Positions 17,731 through 25,472 of a DNA stretch of 64,000 nt are shown here, in pieces. Positions within the stretch are counted from its first letter, which is position 1. The number at the start of each line of letters is the position of its first letter. The DNA comes from Candidatus Lindowbacteria bacterium RIFCSPLOWO2_12_FULL_62_27 (GTDB taxonomy: Bacteria; Lindowbacteria; 2-12-FULL-62-27): NCBI GenBank assembly GCA_001784175.1, contig MFPR01000043.1, forward strand, positions 62,001-126,000, read 5' to 3'. Under the pieces are notes generated by a model. That model made no database searches. It worked only from the letters and a program-made list of their open reading frames with translations, and was not told where the DNA came from. The position numbers were made by a program, and so were the translations under genes.

Positions 17731-18618
17731 TCAGACGCTGTGCCTTCCGAAGACGGCGGTCGATAGAATCCGGCCGGCGCTTTTTTCGATGATCGCCAAT
17801 TCCCCGGCCTCCGTCGCGCCGCCCCACGTCCGGGCCAGACCGTCAATGGCGTTGGAGAGACTCAGCGCGGAGGCCCGAAACGCGTACACGGTGAGGATGA
17901 CAAAGAGCGGCTTGGAGGCGGAAAGATCGCGCAGGGATTCGAACAAGGCCGGCAGAGACTCCTCCAGTTTCCACACTTCGCCTTTCGGGCCGCGCCCGAA
18001 TTTCGGAGGATCGAGGATGAACGCGTCATAGCGCGCGCCGCGGCGGATTTCCCGCTTCACGAATTTCATCGCATCGTCCACAATCCACCGGATGGGACGG
18101 CCGCTGAGGCCGGACAGGATTTGGTTCTCTCGCGCCCACGTCATCGCCTTCTTCGAGGCGTCCACGTGGGTGACGGAGGCGCCGGCCGCGGCCGCCGCCA
18201 GGGTCGCAAGACCGGTGTAGCCGAAAAGCGAAAGGACGCTCACCGGCCGGCCGGATCCGCGAATCTGCCGGTCGATCCAGTCCCAGTGTGAGGCCTGTTC
18301 GGGAAACACCCCGAGATGGCGGAATGGAGTCGGCTGAACCCAGAACGCGAGTTCTTTGTATCGCATTTTCCATCGCGCTTCGATTGGCCGCAGCGTCTCC
18401 CACCCGGCCGGTTCGTCCTCCCCGCGCTCCCGGAAGACCATGTGGGTGTCTTCCCAGTCTTTCGCCAAAAGAGCCTTCTGCCAGACGGCCTGGGGTTCCG
18501 GCCGGACGAACCGGAAGGCGCCGAATCGTTCGAGTTTGGCGCCGCCGCCGCTGTCGAGGAGTTCGTACTCTGTCCAGTCCGGGGAGGTGAGAACGGTCAG
18601 AGATGCAGATTTTTTCAT
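17731..18618 (-). CDS. Class I SAM-dependent methyltransferase (RlmI/RlmK-like)
   Basis: A 295-aa protein with an N-terminal beta-rich part (residues 1-110) and a Rossmann methyltransferase. Motif I is SVLSLFGYTGLATLAAAAAG, the acidic motif II is VTHVDASKKAMTWARENQ, and the catalytic-loop-like motif is FILDPPKFGRGPKGEVWK. The DPPKFGR form is typical of COG1092 rRNA cytosine methyltransferases (RlmI, RlmK of E. coli). Without the PUA domain of RlmI the exact target cannot be named. It stands alone, upstream of the heat-shock promoter. Confidence 0.8.
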   Translation of the reverse strand: MKKSASLTVLTSPDWTEYELLDSGGGAKLERFGAFRFVRPEPQAVWQKALLAKDWEDTHMVFRERGEDEPAGWETLRPIEARWKMRYKELAFWVQPTPFRHLGVFPEQASHWDWIDRQIRGSGRPVSVLSLFGYTGLATLAAAAAGASVTHVDASKKAMTWARENQILSGLSGRPIRWIVDDAMKFVKREIRRGARYDAFILDPPKFGRGPKGEVWKLEESLPALFESLRDLSASKPLFVILTVYAFRASALSLSNAIDGLARTWGGATEAGELAIIEKSAGRILSTAVFGRHSV

Positions 18619-18781
18619 AGGTCGCCGACGATCCTCATCCTGGAATCTCCTCTCTGTTCGCGAGATTTTAAGTGAAATTAAATCACGTAATTCGGAAAAG
18701 GGTTAGAGGTCTTCTGTAATTTCCCGCCTCATATCGTCCAACCCCTGGCGCCTGATCGGGGCTCTGAACCGGCGGCCATCC

Positions 18782-18809
18782 TTGACACTTTGAAAATACC
18801 GTGTATATT
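18782..18809 (+). promoter_or_regulatory. Sigma70 promoter giving a leaderless mRNA
   Basis: TTGACA (18782-18787), 16 bp, TATATT (18804-18809). The ATG of the ATPase gene lies only 6 bp after the -10 box. The predicted start site therefore coincides with the ATG, and no Shine-Dalgarno exists. Confidence 0.7.
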
Positions 18810-18815
18810 TAAAGT

Positions 18816-20081
18816 ATGACTTTCCCACGAATTTTGACCGGGTATCTCGACCGGTGGATCCGGCGGCCCAAATCTCTCCTGCTCTGGGGGCCAAGGCAGG
18901 TCGGAAAGACAACCCTCATCGAGAACTGGCTTGAGAAAGGGTTACCGCGCGGGTGGGAATCACATGCCTATCCTCTGCAAGACCCCTCCGTCCGGCGACG
19001 GATGGAACAGGAGCCCGGCATCCTTCAGGAGGAACTTTTGGCCGGGACCGGAAAACGGAAGGTGATCTTTATCGATGAGGTACAGAAAGTGCCGGCGCTG
19101 CTCGACCTCGTCCAGCTCCTGATCGACCGGCATAAATCAAAATGGAAATTCATCCTGACGGGATCTTCCGCGCGAAAAATCCGGCGCGCCGGCGCAAATC
19201 TTCTCCCGGGCCGCGTATTTGAAAAACGGCTGGATCCCTTGATGTGGTCGGAATTGGGTTGGCCTCATCCGTCACCCGGCCGATCTTTGACGCCTCTGCC
19301 GTGGCCTAAAATGCGCAAGGCCGGCGAGGCCGGCCGGAAGACCCCGCGCTTCGGGCTTGAAGATCAGATGACATGGGGATCTCTTCCGGAAATGCCTGCG
19401 CTTGGCGCGGCGGACAGAAGCGAGACGCTGAAATCCTACGTGAGTCTTTACATCGAGCAGGAGATCCGTGCGGAGGCGCTGGCGAGAAATCTGGGCGCGT
19501 TTAACCGATTTCTTGAGCTGGCCGCGCGCGAATCCGGATCGGCCCCGAATCTTTCCAAATTGGCGCAGGAAAGCGGCGTGAGCATGCCGGCGATCAAGGG
19601 ATATTACGCGATTTTGGAGGATACATTTCTTGTCGAGCGGCTCGAGCCGTATTTGAAAAACGCGCGCAAGAGGCTGATGGCGCCGCCGCGACACTTTTTT
19701 TTCGATACCGGCGTGCGAAACGCCGCCGCGGGCCTTCCGCTCACGCGGGACATCCTCGCCGTCGAATCCGGCCGGCGCTTCGAACACCACATCATCCTCG
19801 AAACCCTGCGGCGAATTAGGTCGATGGATTTGCCCTGGAAAGTCCATTATTGGCGGACCTCCCACGGCGCCGAGGTCGATATGGTCGTGGACACCGGTGA
19901 CGAACTGGTTCCGATCGAGATCAAGCATTCCACGCACGTCTCCAGATCGGATCTCAGCGGACTCCATCAATTCATGGAGGATTACCGCTCCAAAGTCCGC
20001 CAAGGCTGGCTCGTATGCCGCATCCCAAAACCCAGAAAACTGGCCCGCCAAATTACGGCGATTCCATGGCAGATGTTGTGA
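18816..20081 (+). CDS. AAA ATPase with DUF4143 nuclease-fold domain
   Basis: A 421-aa protein of the AAA_14/DUF4143 type. It has Walker A LLWGPRQVGKTTLI at about residue 22, Walker B KVIFIDEVQKVP at about 85, and sensor-like FILTGSSARKIRRAGANLLPGR. A winged-helix-like middle (SKLAQESGVSMPAIKGYYAIL) follows. The C-terminal HGAEVDMVVDTGDELVPIEIK has the D-x(n)-E-x-K pattern of the PD-(D/E)XK fold. These ATPases are common, mobile and of unknown role, often in accessory regions. It is transcribed from a consensus promoter so close that the mRNA should be leaderless. Confidence 0.85.
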   Translation: MTFPRILTGYLDRWIRRPKSLLLWGPRQVGKTTLIENWLEKGLPRGWESHAYPLQDPSVRRRMEQEPGILQEELLAGTGKRKVIFIDEVQKVPALLDLVQLLIDRHKSKWKFILTGSSARKIRRAGANLLPGRVFEKRLDPLMWSELGWPHPSPGRSLTPLPWPKMRKAGEAGRKTPRFGLEDQMTWGSLPEMPALGAADRSETLKSYVSLYIEQEIRAEALARNLGAFNRFLELAARESGSAPNLSKLAQESGVSMPAIKGYYAILEDTFLVERLEPYLKNARKRLMAPPRHFFFDTGVRNAAAGLPLTRDILAVESGRRFEHHIILETLRRIRSMDLPWKVHYWRTSHGAEVDMVVDTGDELVPIEIKHSTHVSRSDLSGLHQFMEDYRSKVRQGWLVCRIPKPRKLARQITAIPWQML

Positions 20082-20168
20082 AATAGGCATGTGACGTTTC
20101 TTTTCTTTTCCGCCCTATAGTGATCTTGCCATACTGCTCACCTGTAATCGTCCGGGCAGACCGTAAAA

Positions 20169-20435
20169 TTATATCAACGCCTCCGTCAGGATCCGGTCGA
20201 TCAACGTCTGATACCCCCGGAGTTTCTTCTTTTTTGCCATCTGTTTTGCCCGTTCAATCTGCCAGCGGCGCAGGCGGATCGTGACCGGGACCTTCGGAGA
20301 GGTGTCCTGAATGACCTTCTTGAACCATTCACGCTCCCCTTTGGTGAGGGGCTCTGTGTTCTCGATGTCTCCGGAGAACTCCTTGTCAAAGTGCGCGGAC
20401 AATTTTTCCAGTTCCTTCAGTCGTTTCGCTTTCAT
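20169..20435 (-). CDS. BrnA/CopG-like antitoxin
   Basis: An 88-aa basic protein with an acidic middle (EFSGDIENTEPLTKGE). Its C-terminal KVPVTIRLRRWQIERAKQMA plus following helix resembles the ribbon-helix-helix domain placed at the C-terminus of BrnA-like antitoxins. Its ATG overlaps the stop of the upstream BrnT-like gene by 4 nt (ATGA). The order toxin then antitoxin is that of brnTA. Confidence 0.7.
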   Translation of the reverse strand: MKAKRLKELEKLSAHFDKEFSGDIENTEPLTKGEREWFKKVIQDTSPKVPVTIRLRRWQIERAKQMAKKKKLRGYQTLIDRILTEALI

Positions 20436-20704
20436 TCAATTTTTCTCCTTTCTTTGTCCGTCAGCGGACGGGTATGGATAACGAAAAAAGCCCCATCGTC
20501 GTCTGTCACATATGCCACCTGAAGCCACCGATCCCTGTTTGACTTCCCTCGGACAACATACGCCCCGCGGCTTTTTCTCGGATACCCCATCGCCAGATTC
20601 GAAAAAATGGATTCCACCTCCTCCGGCGTCATGTCCCGCAGATGCTTGACAATCTTCTCGAGGTTCCAGTCGTTCCAGCGGTAATTTGGATTCACCACCC
20701 CCAT
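20432..20704 (-). CDS. BrnT-like RNase toxin
   Basis: A 90-aa protein. YRWNDWNLEKIVKHLRDMTPEEVESIF matches the W-x-x-x-K-x-x-K-H-x3-(S/T)-x-x-E-(A/V)-x-x-(V/I)F start of BrnT. The end, FFVIHTRPLTDKERRK, matches its conserved I-x-(A/T)R-x-(M/L)-x-x-x-E-R motif, so a ribosome-independent RNase is likely. The ATG at 20704 overlaps a TAAAAT -10-like box. GTG codons 3 and 4 residues in are alternative starts. It is followed by the antitoxin gene. Confidence 0.75.
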   Translation of the reverse strand: MGVVNPNYRWNDWNLEKIVKHLRDMTPEEVESIFSNLAMGYPRKSRGAYVVRGKSNRDRWLQVAYVTDDDGAFFVIHTRPLTDKERRKIE

Positions 20705-20710
20705 TTTACG

Positions 20711-20722
20711 TAGTATTTACTA
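20711..20722. promoter_or_regulatory. Candidate operator of the BrnTA-like pair
   Basis: TAGTA-TT-TACTA is a perfect 5-bp inverted repeat. It lies between a minus-strand TTGACA (20730-20725) and TAAAAT (20708-20703), 7 bp upstream of the toxin ATG. This is a likely binding site for the antitoxin. Confidence 0.45.
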
Positions 20723-20726
20723 TTTG

Positions 20727-20895
20727 TCAATACCAATTTTGTTTTGCAGTTGCAAATTGCAACTTCAAAGAGTCGTACTCCTCCCGAGTCAGCCGGAACA
20801 CGAAACCCTCGGGAAATCGGTCCGTGTTTCTATTGACCTGCTGTCGGAAGTATTTTCCGATGCTTGTTCGGAATCGCGCCGAACTTTCGTTATAT
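20727..20895 (-). pseudogene. ORF6N-domain gene remnant
   Basis: The minus-strand frame ending at TGA 20727-20729 reads GKYFRQQVNRNTDRFPEGF followed by VFRLTREEYDSLKLQFAT. This is the core of the ORF6N (KilA-N-related) phage/plasmid DNA-binding domain; the consensus has VKRN-x-x-RFPedFmFqLt-x-eE. The usual start (the YGV-type strand region) is missing, and the frame stops where the GGR-x-x-PYAFTEQG part should begin. There is no start codon with a ribosome-binding site. It is a decayed fragment between the BrnTA-like pair and the Hsp70-TPR gene. Confidence 0.7.
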
Positions 20896-20942
20896 AAAGT
20901 AGAGGCGTTGAGGCGCCTTAAAAACGAAAGGGAGGTGCTTGA

Positions 20943-23324
20943 ATGGCGAGCCGCTGTTCGCTGGGCATTGATCTTGGTACATCGCGATCGGGCATTGCCC
21001 GGGCCTCGGTTGAGAAGACGCCTTTTGAGGTCAGGGCGCTGCCGCTTGGGAAGGTGGCCGACGGTAGGCCATCCTACAGAATGCCGTCTGTTCTTTCAGT
21101 CAATCATGGGATGGGTAGATATCTCGTTGGCGAGGATGCCGGCAGGGTTGACGGATCCAAAGGATTCAAAACATTTGCGTCTGCCAAGTCTGACCTGACC
21201 GGCAATCGCATCTACTTCGGCGGGCTGGGATCGATCTTCGTCAAGCCGTCCAACGTCCTTGCTGAAATTATTATGGAGCTTCAAAGCCGAGCGGCGCCGG
21301 CGCTCGGGATTGACGCGCGGACTCTGCCCACAACCATCGCGGTCCCCGCCTCCCTGCCCTACGATGGCCGGAAAGAAATCCTGGATGCGGCGCGGAAAGC
21401 CGGCTTGCCTGTCCGGGAAGGAGATCTTGTCGAAGAACCTGTCGCCGTATTGCTCGATTCCATATTTGGACCGGCCGGCATTCTGCCGAAGAATCCGACG
21501 GGTCCCATGCGCGTCGCCGTCTATGACATCGGTGCCGGCACATGCGATGTTGCGGTTTTCGAGCTGGATATGACGCATCGGAATGGAACCGGCCAGGATT
21601 TTCGTATTAAACCCCTCGCCATTGGTGACTATGATCGTCTGGGAGGCGATAACTTCGACATCGAAATAGCGCGCAAGGCCCTCATGCCGCAGGTTATGGG
21701 TGAACGAGGGCTTTCACCGGAAGAAGCGAGGCTTTTCATCAAACAGAATCGCCTTGTCGCAAAATGCCTCAAAGAAGAGCTTTGCCGGGCGATTGAAACC
21801 GTGTTGCTTCGAGACAACCGGCAATGCGCAAAAGTTCCGCCGATGGAATATCCGGCGCTGAAAGTGACCGGCAGGACAAATGAGGTTCCTGGCACAGATT
21901 TGATCATACCCGCAAAGGACGTTACCCTCACAACGGAAATGATGCTGCTGGCCCTGCGTCCATTCCTATCGCCGGATGCGGATGAAGGCGAAATTGAAGA
22001 AGGCCGTTGGGTCGGATCTCTCCTGGGACCGCTCGAGTTCGCGCTGATCCAGTCTGATATTGACCCGGAAACCGAACTGGACTTTCTCATTCTGTCCGGC
22101 GCCTGTTGTCGAGCCCCCTTTGTTCCCTATGTCATCAGCGCGTATTGCGCCCAGATCGGGATTCCACCTGGAAAAATCCGACATGCGGACCTGGACCTCT
22201 CTGTAGAACGCGGCGCGGCCATTCATGCCGGCGTCCTTGCGCTGACCGGACATCCGCCTATCGCTCCTGTCCTTGGTGAGGATATCGGCCTCTGGGTCTA
22301 TGGCAACCGTCCAGAGCTGATTGTAGAGGCGGGCAGAATACTGCCCTATCCACCGACGGGTGAGCAGGTGTTCGCTGACGCGTTTTTTGTCCCTGAAGAC
22401 AACTTGGATCGCTTAGTCGTCGAACTTTATGCGCGCTCACGAAAATCAAGAAAGCGCATCATCCGAAAAAGTTTCGACATCCCACAGCATACGCCTGCCG
22501 GCGCACCGGTAACGGTGTCACTCCGAATCGATGCGTCAAAAATGATTCATCTGAAAGCGGCTCTTGTCGACTATCCGGACGTTGGATTGACGATCCATGG
22601 TGAGGACGTCCGCATATCCGGCCGCGCACCCGACGAGGAGGAATGGGTGAAGTCCGCGCGAGAGAATATCCACAAGGCGGTTGAGACAACGGGGACGGCG
22701 CCTCTCAATGAACTTCTGAATCTGGCCCACGGAGAAAGTCTGCGGCACAATGAAACATCCTGGCGCAAATCGCACGAAATCCTCGACCATGTGATTGAGA
22801 ACCATCCCAGAGAAGCGCGGGCCTGGAACATTCTTGGACTCCTGCGCTGGACCGAAAACGATCTGTCCGGCGCCGAACGTGGATTCCGCAAGGCCATATC
22901 CATCGACGCTCACACTCGTTCTTACCGGACCAATCTGGGTTACGTTCTACTGGAAATGGGCCGCAGCGCCGATGCCGTTCACGTGCTTGCCGCCGCCCAT
23001 ACCCGCTGGCCCGATTATCCATATGCCGGAGAAATTTATGCGAGGGCATTGGAAGCGGAGGGAAAGTATCAGGATGCCGTCACTGCCAGACAAAAAACCA
23101 TTGTTGCATATTCAACGAGCTCAAAATCCCCCCTTCTATATGCCGGTGAAATTTCGTGGCTCGTCCGCCTATATGAAGGAATCGGAGAACGCGCGAAGGC
23201 CGATGAGATTCTGAAGCAGAAAGATCATGCATCCACACCACCGGACGTCACCGGTCCGCCGTATAAAGAAGCCCTGCTGGCCGGTCCAGATTCTCCTCAG
23301 CGTAGTCTGGCGTCGGCAAGCTGA
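20943..23324 (+). CDS. Divergent Hsp70-like ATPase fused to TPR domain
   Basis: A 793-aa protein. It has an Hsp70/actin-type ATPase domain: phosphate-1 CSLGIDLGTSRSGIAR, phosphate-2 VAVYDIGAGTCDVAVFEL, and an adenosine-loop-like LDFLILSGACCRAPFVPYV. A shortened beta substrate-binding-like segment follows (about residues 505-560; VTVSLRIDASKMIHLKAAL). From about residue 590 there are TPR-type helices (ARAWNILGLLRWTENDLSGA; SYRTNLGYVLLEMGRSADA; YARALEAEGKYQDAV). It has no DnaJ or GrpE neighbour and is much diverged from the dnaK at 14.4-16.3 kb. A role in a specialised assembly or conflict system is possible, but none can be named. GGAGGTG precedes the ATG. Confidence 0.8.
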   Translation: MASRCSLGIDLGTSRSGIARASVEKTPFEVRALPLGKVADGRPSYRMPSVLSVNHGMGRYLVGEDAGRVDGSKGFKTFASAKSDLTGNRIYFGGLGSIFVKPSNVLAEIIMELQSRAAPALGIDARTLPTTIAVPASLPYDGRKEILDAARKAGLPVREGDLVEEPVAVLLDSIFGPAGILPKNPTGPMRVAVYDIGAGTCDVAVFELDMTHRNGTGQDFRIKPLAIGDYDRLGGDNFDIEIARKALMPQVMGERGLSPEEARLFIKQNRLVAKCLKEELCRAIETVLLRDNRQCAKVPPMEYPALKVTGRTNEVPGTDLIIPAKDVTLTTEMMLLALRPFLSPDADEGEIEEGRWVGSLLGPLEFALIQSDIDPETELDFLILSGACCRAPFVPYVISAYCAQIGIPPGKIRHADLDLSVERGAAIHAGVLALTGHPPIAPVLGEDIGLWVYGNRPELIVEAGRILPYPPTGEQVFADAFFVPEDNLDRLVVELYARSRKSRKRIIRKSFDIPQHTPAGAPVTVSLRIDASKMIHLKAALVDYPDVGLTIHGEDVRISGRAPDEEEWVKSARENIHKAVETTGTAPLNELLNLAHGESLRHNETSWRKSHEILDHVIENHPREARAWNILGLLRWTENDLSGAERGFRKAISIDAHTRSYRTNLGYVLLEMGRSADAVHVLAAAHTRWPDYPYAGEIYARALEAEGKYQDAVTARQKTIVAYSTSSKSPLLYAGEISWLVRLYEGIGERAKADEILKQKDHASTPPDVTGPPYKEALLAGPDSPQRSLASAS

Positions 23325-23363
23325 AACTATCGTAAGCGACTTTGCGGCGGCTCCGCCGCCGGA

Positions 23364-24641
23364 TCAGAACGTGCCCGGCTCGACGAATCCCGACTCCGTG
23401 CCGTCCGGGGCGTAGCGGACCGAGCCCATGACGATGCCGCGGATGGGGGTTTGGTCGGAGACCGGCGTGAAGACTCGGAGGACGCGGCGGGAGAAATCGA
23501 AGGACTCGATGATGCCCATGCCCTGGCAGTGCTGTTTGGGGTCGAGGAGGCCGACGAGGACGCCGCGCTCGACGCCGCTGACGAGCGGGCGCAGGGAGGC
23601 CGTGCCGAGCAGTTTGGTGAGGGCGGCGCGGTCCCTGTCCGAGAGAGGTTTTTTGACGTAGAGGAGCGTTCCCTCATAGGCCGGGAGGCGCTCGGCCCAG
23701 ATGACCTGCGGGTGGTTGACGACGATCGGCTGGCCGCTGAAGAGGTAACAGCGGTAGAAGATGCCGGCGTCGAGCGAAAATTCCAAAATCCGTCCGTGCT
23801 TGAAATACGAGGCGCTGAGCCGCTCTCTCAATTGTTTGCGGACCTGCGGCGACGTCGGCGCCGCCTTTTTCGAGACCTTGATGCGGACGATGTGGTGCGG
23901 CGGCCGGCCACGGACCAGGTGTTCGAGTTCCTGCTCGCGCTGAAGGAGCACGACGAGGTCGGGCAGGAGGACGTCCATCTTGGCGCCCTTGAGCATCCGC
24001 CCGCCGTCGCCGTTGACCCAACCGGTCGTGTCGACGATGACGGTCGCCTCGTGCTTGAGGGCCTGCCAGGTGAGCTGCCGAACACCGATGAGGGCGTGGA
24101 CGAGATGGAGGCCCGGCGAGTGCGACCCGAGAAAATAGAGGCCGTCGACCGGCGCGTCGTGCAGGAACAACTGGGGCTGGCGCATGTAGGTCAGGCCGAA
24201 CGTGCAGGGCGGCCCGACGTCGCTCTGGCCCGCATCGCAGTCGACCACGGCGACCTTGCGGTGAAGACCGAGAAGCCGGTTGGCCATATAGGTGCAGAAA
24301 AAAGTCTTGCCGCTGTCCATTTCGCCGAGCACGAACACGACGCGCGCGTGTTCGCGGAAAATCTTGTAGACGAGGTCGTCCCAGCTCTGGGGGATGGTCC
24401 GTTCAGGAATTTTTTCAGCCGGGTTCGGGAGGGCGCTGTCGATGCGGATTTCGGCGCGTTCGCTGAATTCGACCGGTATTTTTTTGTTTTCCGGAATCTC
24501 GATGGTCTCCCCCGCGACGAGGGGCTTGCCGATCGATTCGGCCGCGCCGCGCAGGATCTCGATTCGGCTGGGGCCGCTGATGAGATAGAAACTGCCGGCG
24601 GGAATCTGAACCGGCTCGTTGGATGGGACGTTCTGGGTCAT
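23364..24641 (-). CDS. Clp1/Grc3-like P-loop polynucleotide kinase family protein
   Basis: A 425-aa protein. The N-terminal beta domain (about 1-90) is followed by a P-loop domain: Walker A FVLGEMDSGKTFFCTYMANR, then VAVVDCDAGQSDVGPPCTFG (Walker B plus the D-x-G-Q-S signature of Clp1/Grc3/Nol9), and IVDTTGWVNGDGGRMLK (the D-T-x-G-W motif). A C-terminal beta domain follows. In eukaryotes and archaea this family phosphorylates RNA or DNA 5'-OH ends. The bacterial substrate is unknown. It is last gene of the uvrA-nucleoside salvage operon; its ATG overlaps the preceding stop (ATGA). Confidence 0.8.
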   Translation of the reverse strand: MTQNVPSNEPVQIPAGSFYLISGPSRIEILRGAAESIGKPLVAGETIEIPENKKIPVEFSERAEIRIDSALPNPAEKIPERTIPQSWDDLVYKIFREHARVVFVLGEMDSGKTFFCTYMANRLLGLHRKVAVVDCDAGQSDVGPPCTFGLTYMRQPQLFLHDAPVDGLYFLGSHSPGLHLVHALIGVRQLTWQALKHEATVIVDTTGWVNGDGGRMLKGAKMDVLLPDLVVLLQREQELEHLVRGRPPHHIVRIKVSKKAAPTSPQVRKQLRERLSASYFKHGRILEFSLDAGIFYRCYLFSGQPIVVNHPQVIWAERLPAYEGTLLYVKKPLSDRDRAALTKLLGTASLRPLVSGVERGVLVGLLDPKQHCQGMGIIESFDFSRRVLRVFTPVSDQTPIRGIVMGSVRYAPDGTESGFVEPGTF

Positions 24642-25069
24642 TTTCGTCGTGCAGGCGTTTTCTTGTCAAAGACCAGCGTCGGCCAGAACGCCTCCAGGGT
24701 GTCGGTGCGGAATCGCTCGATGAGGCGGACGCCGGATTTGGGAATTTTAACCCGGCCATGTTTAGCCGGCGCGCCCGGCACGTCGATCTGAACGACCGCT
24801 TTGGACCATGCTGACAGTTTGCCGGCCAGAGGCTCGCCGTGTTTGGGCCACACGACGAGGAGGGCGCCCTTGGGCGGCGGGTTGTCCATCGGACACGCTT
24901 CGAAGGCCTTTCCAAGGCACACGCCGACGAGTCCGGGATAGACGGGGATCGCGTGATAGATCCGCGCCATCTCCCGAGCGTACCAGGCCACGGCTGCCGG
25001 CGGGTACTTGTTGAGGATGGTCTCGAGCTGCTTGATCATCCCGGGAAATTCGGATTCTCTATACGTCAT
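24638..25069 (-). CDS. Hypothetical protein in nucleoside-salvage operon
   Basis: Not recognised. It is a 143-aa soluble protein with an N-terminal helical stretch (MIKQLETILNKYPPAAVAWYAREMARIY), a middle beta-rich part (GALLVVWPKHG, KAVVQIDVP) and a basic tail. The start is ATG 25069, one nucleotide after the cdd stop, and the stop overlaps the kinase-like gene downstream (ATGA). The tight packing suggests function together with the Clp1/Grc3-like protein. Confidence 0.65.
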   Translation of the reverse strand: MTYRESEFPGMIKQLETILNKYPPAAVAWYAREMARIYHAIPVYPGLVGVCLGKAFEACPMDNPPPKGALLVVWPKHGEPLAGKLSAWSKAVVQIDVPGAPAKHGRVKIPKSGVRLIERFRTDTLEAFWPTLVFDKKTPARRK

Positions 25070-25070
25070 C

Positions 25071-25472
25071 CTACAGGTCCTCCGGGCCGAACGAGTCCGG
25101 CAAGAGGTCATCGACGGTCCGGACACGATATCCGCCCCGGAGATTCGCAAGCACGACCGGCATCGACTTGCCGAACTCGCGCATGACCTGCCGGCACGCG
25201 CCGCAGGGCGAGGCGAGCCGGGTTGAATGAAAGAGCACGGCCAGCGCGCGGATCTTTTTTTCGCCGGCCGCGACCGCGTTGAAGACGGCCGTGCGTTCGG
25301 CGCAGACGGTCAGGCCGTAGGATGCGTTTTCAACGTTGCACCCGCCGTATAGTTTGCCTGACCCGCCGATGACCGCGGCGCCGACATGGAATTTCGAGTA
25401 AGGCGCATGGGCGCGCCGCCGGGCGCGGGCCGCGGTTTGGATCAATTTGCGGATCTGCGCTTTCGTTATCAT
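25071..25472 (-). CDS. cdd: Cytidine deaminase
   Basis: Converts cytidine and deoxycytidine to (deoxy)uridine. At 133 aa it has the tetrameric-type length. The zinc site is CAER (catalytic Glu in the CAE motif, residues about 56-59) plus PCGACRQ (two Cys ligands). NVENASYG, the substrate-binding segment, is present. It overlaps the adenosine deaminase gene by 4 nt (ATGA). Confidence 0.93.
   Translation of the reverse strand: MITKAQIRKLIQTAARARRRAHAPYSKFHVGAAVIGGSGKLYGGCNVENASYGLTVCAERTAVFNAVAAGEKKIRALAVLFHSTRLASPCGACRQVMREFGKSMPVVLANLRGGYRVRTVDDLLPDSFGPEDL

Noticed and set aside
23340-23362. GGCGGC-TCC-GCCGCC hairpin between the Hsp70-TPR and Clp1-like genes as terminator
   Set aside because: No T tract on either side; too short to call.
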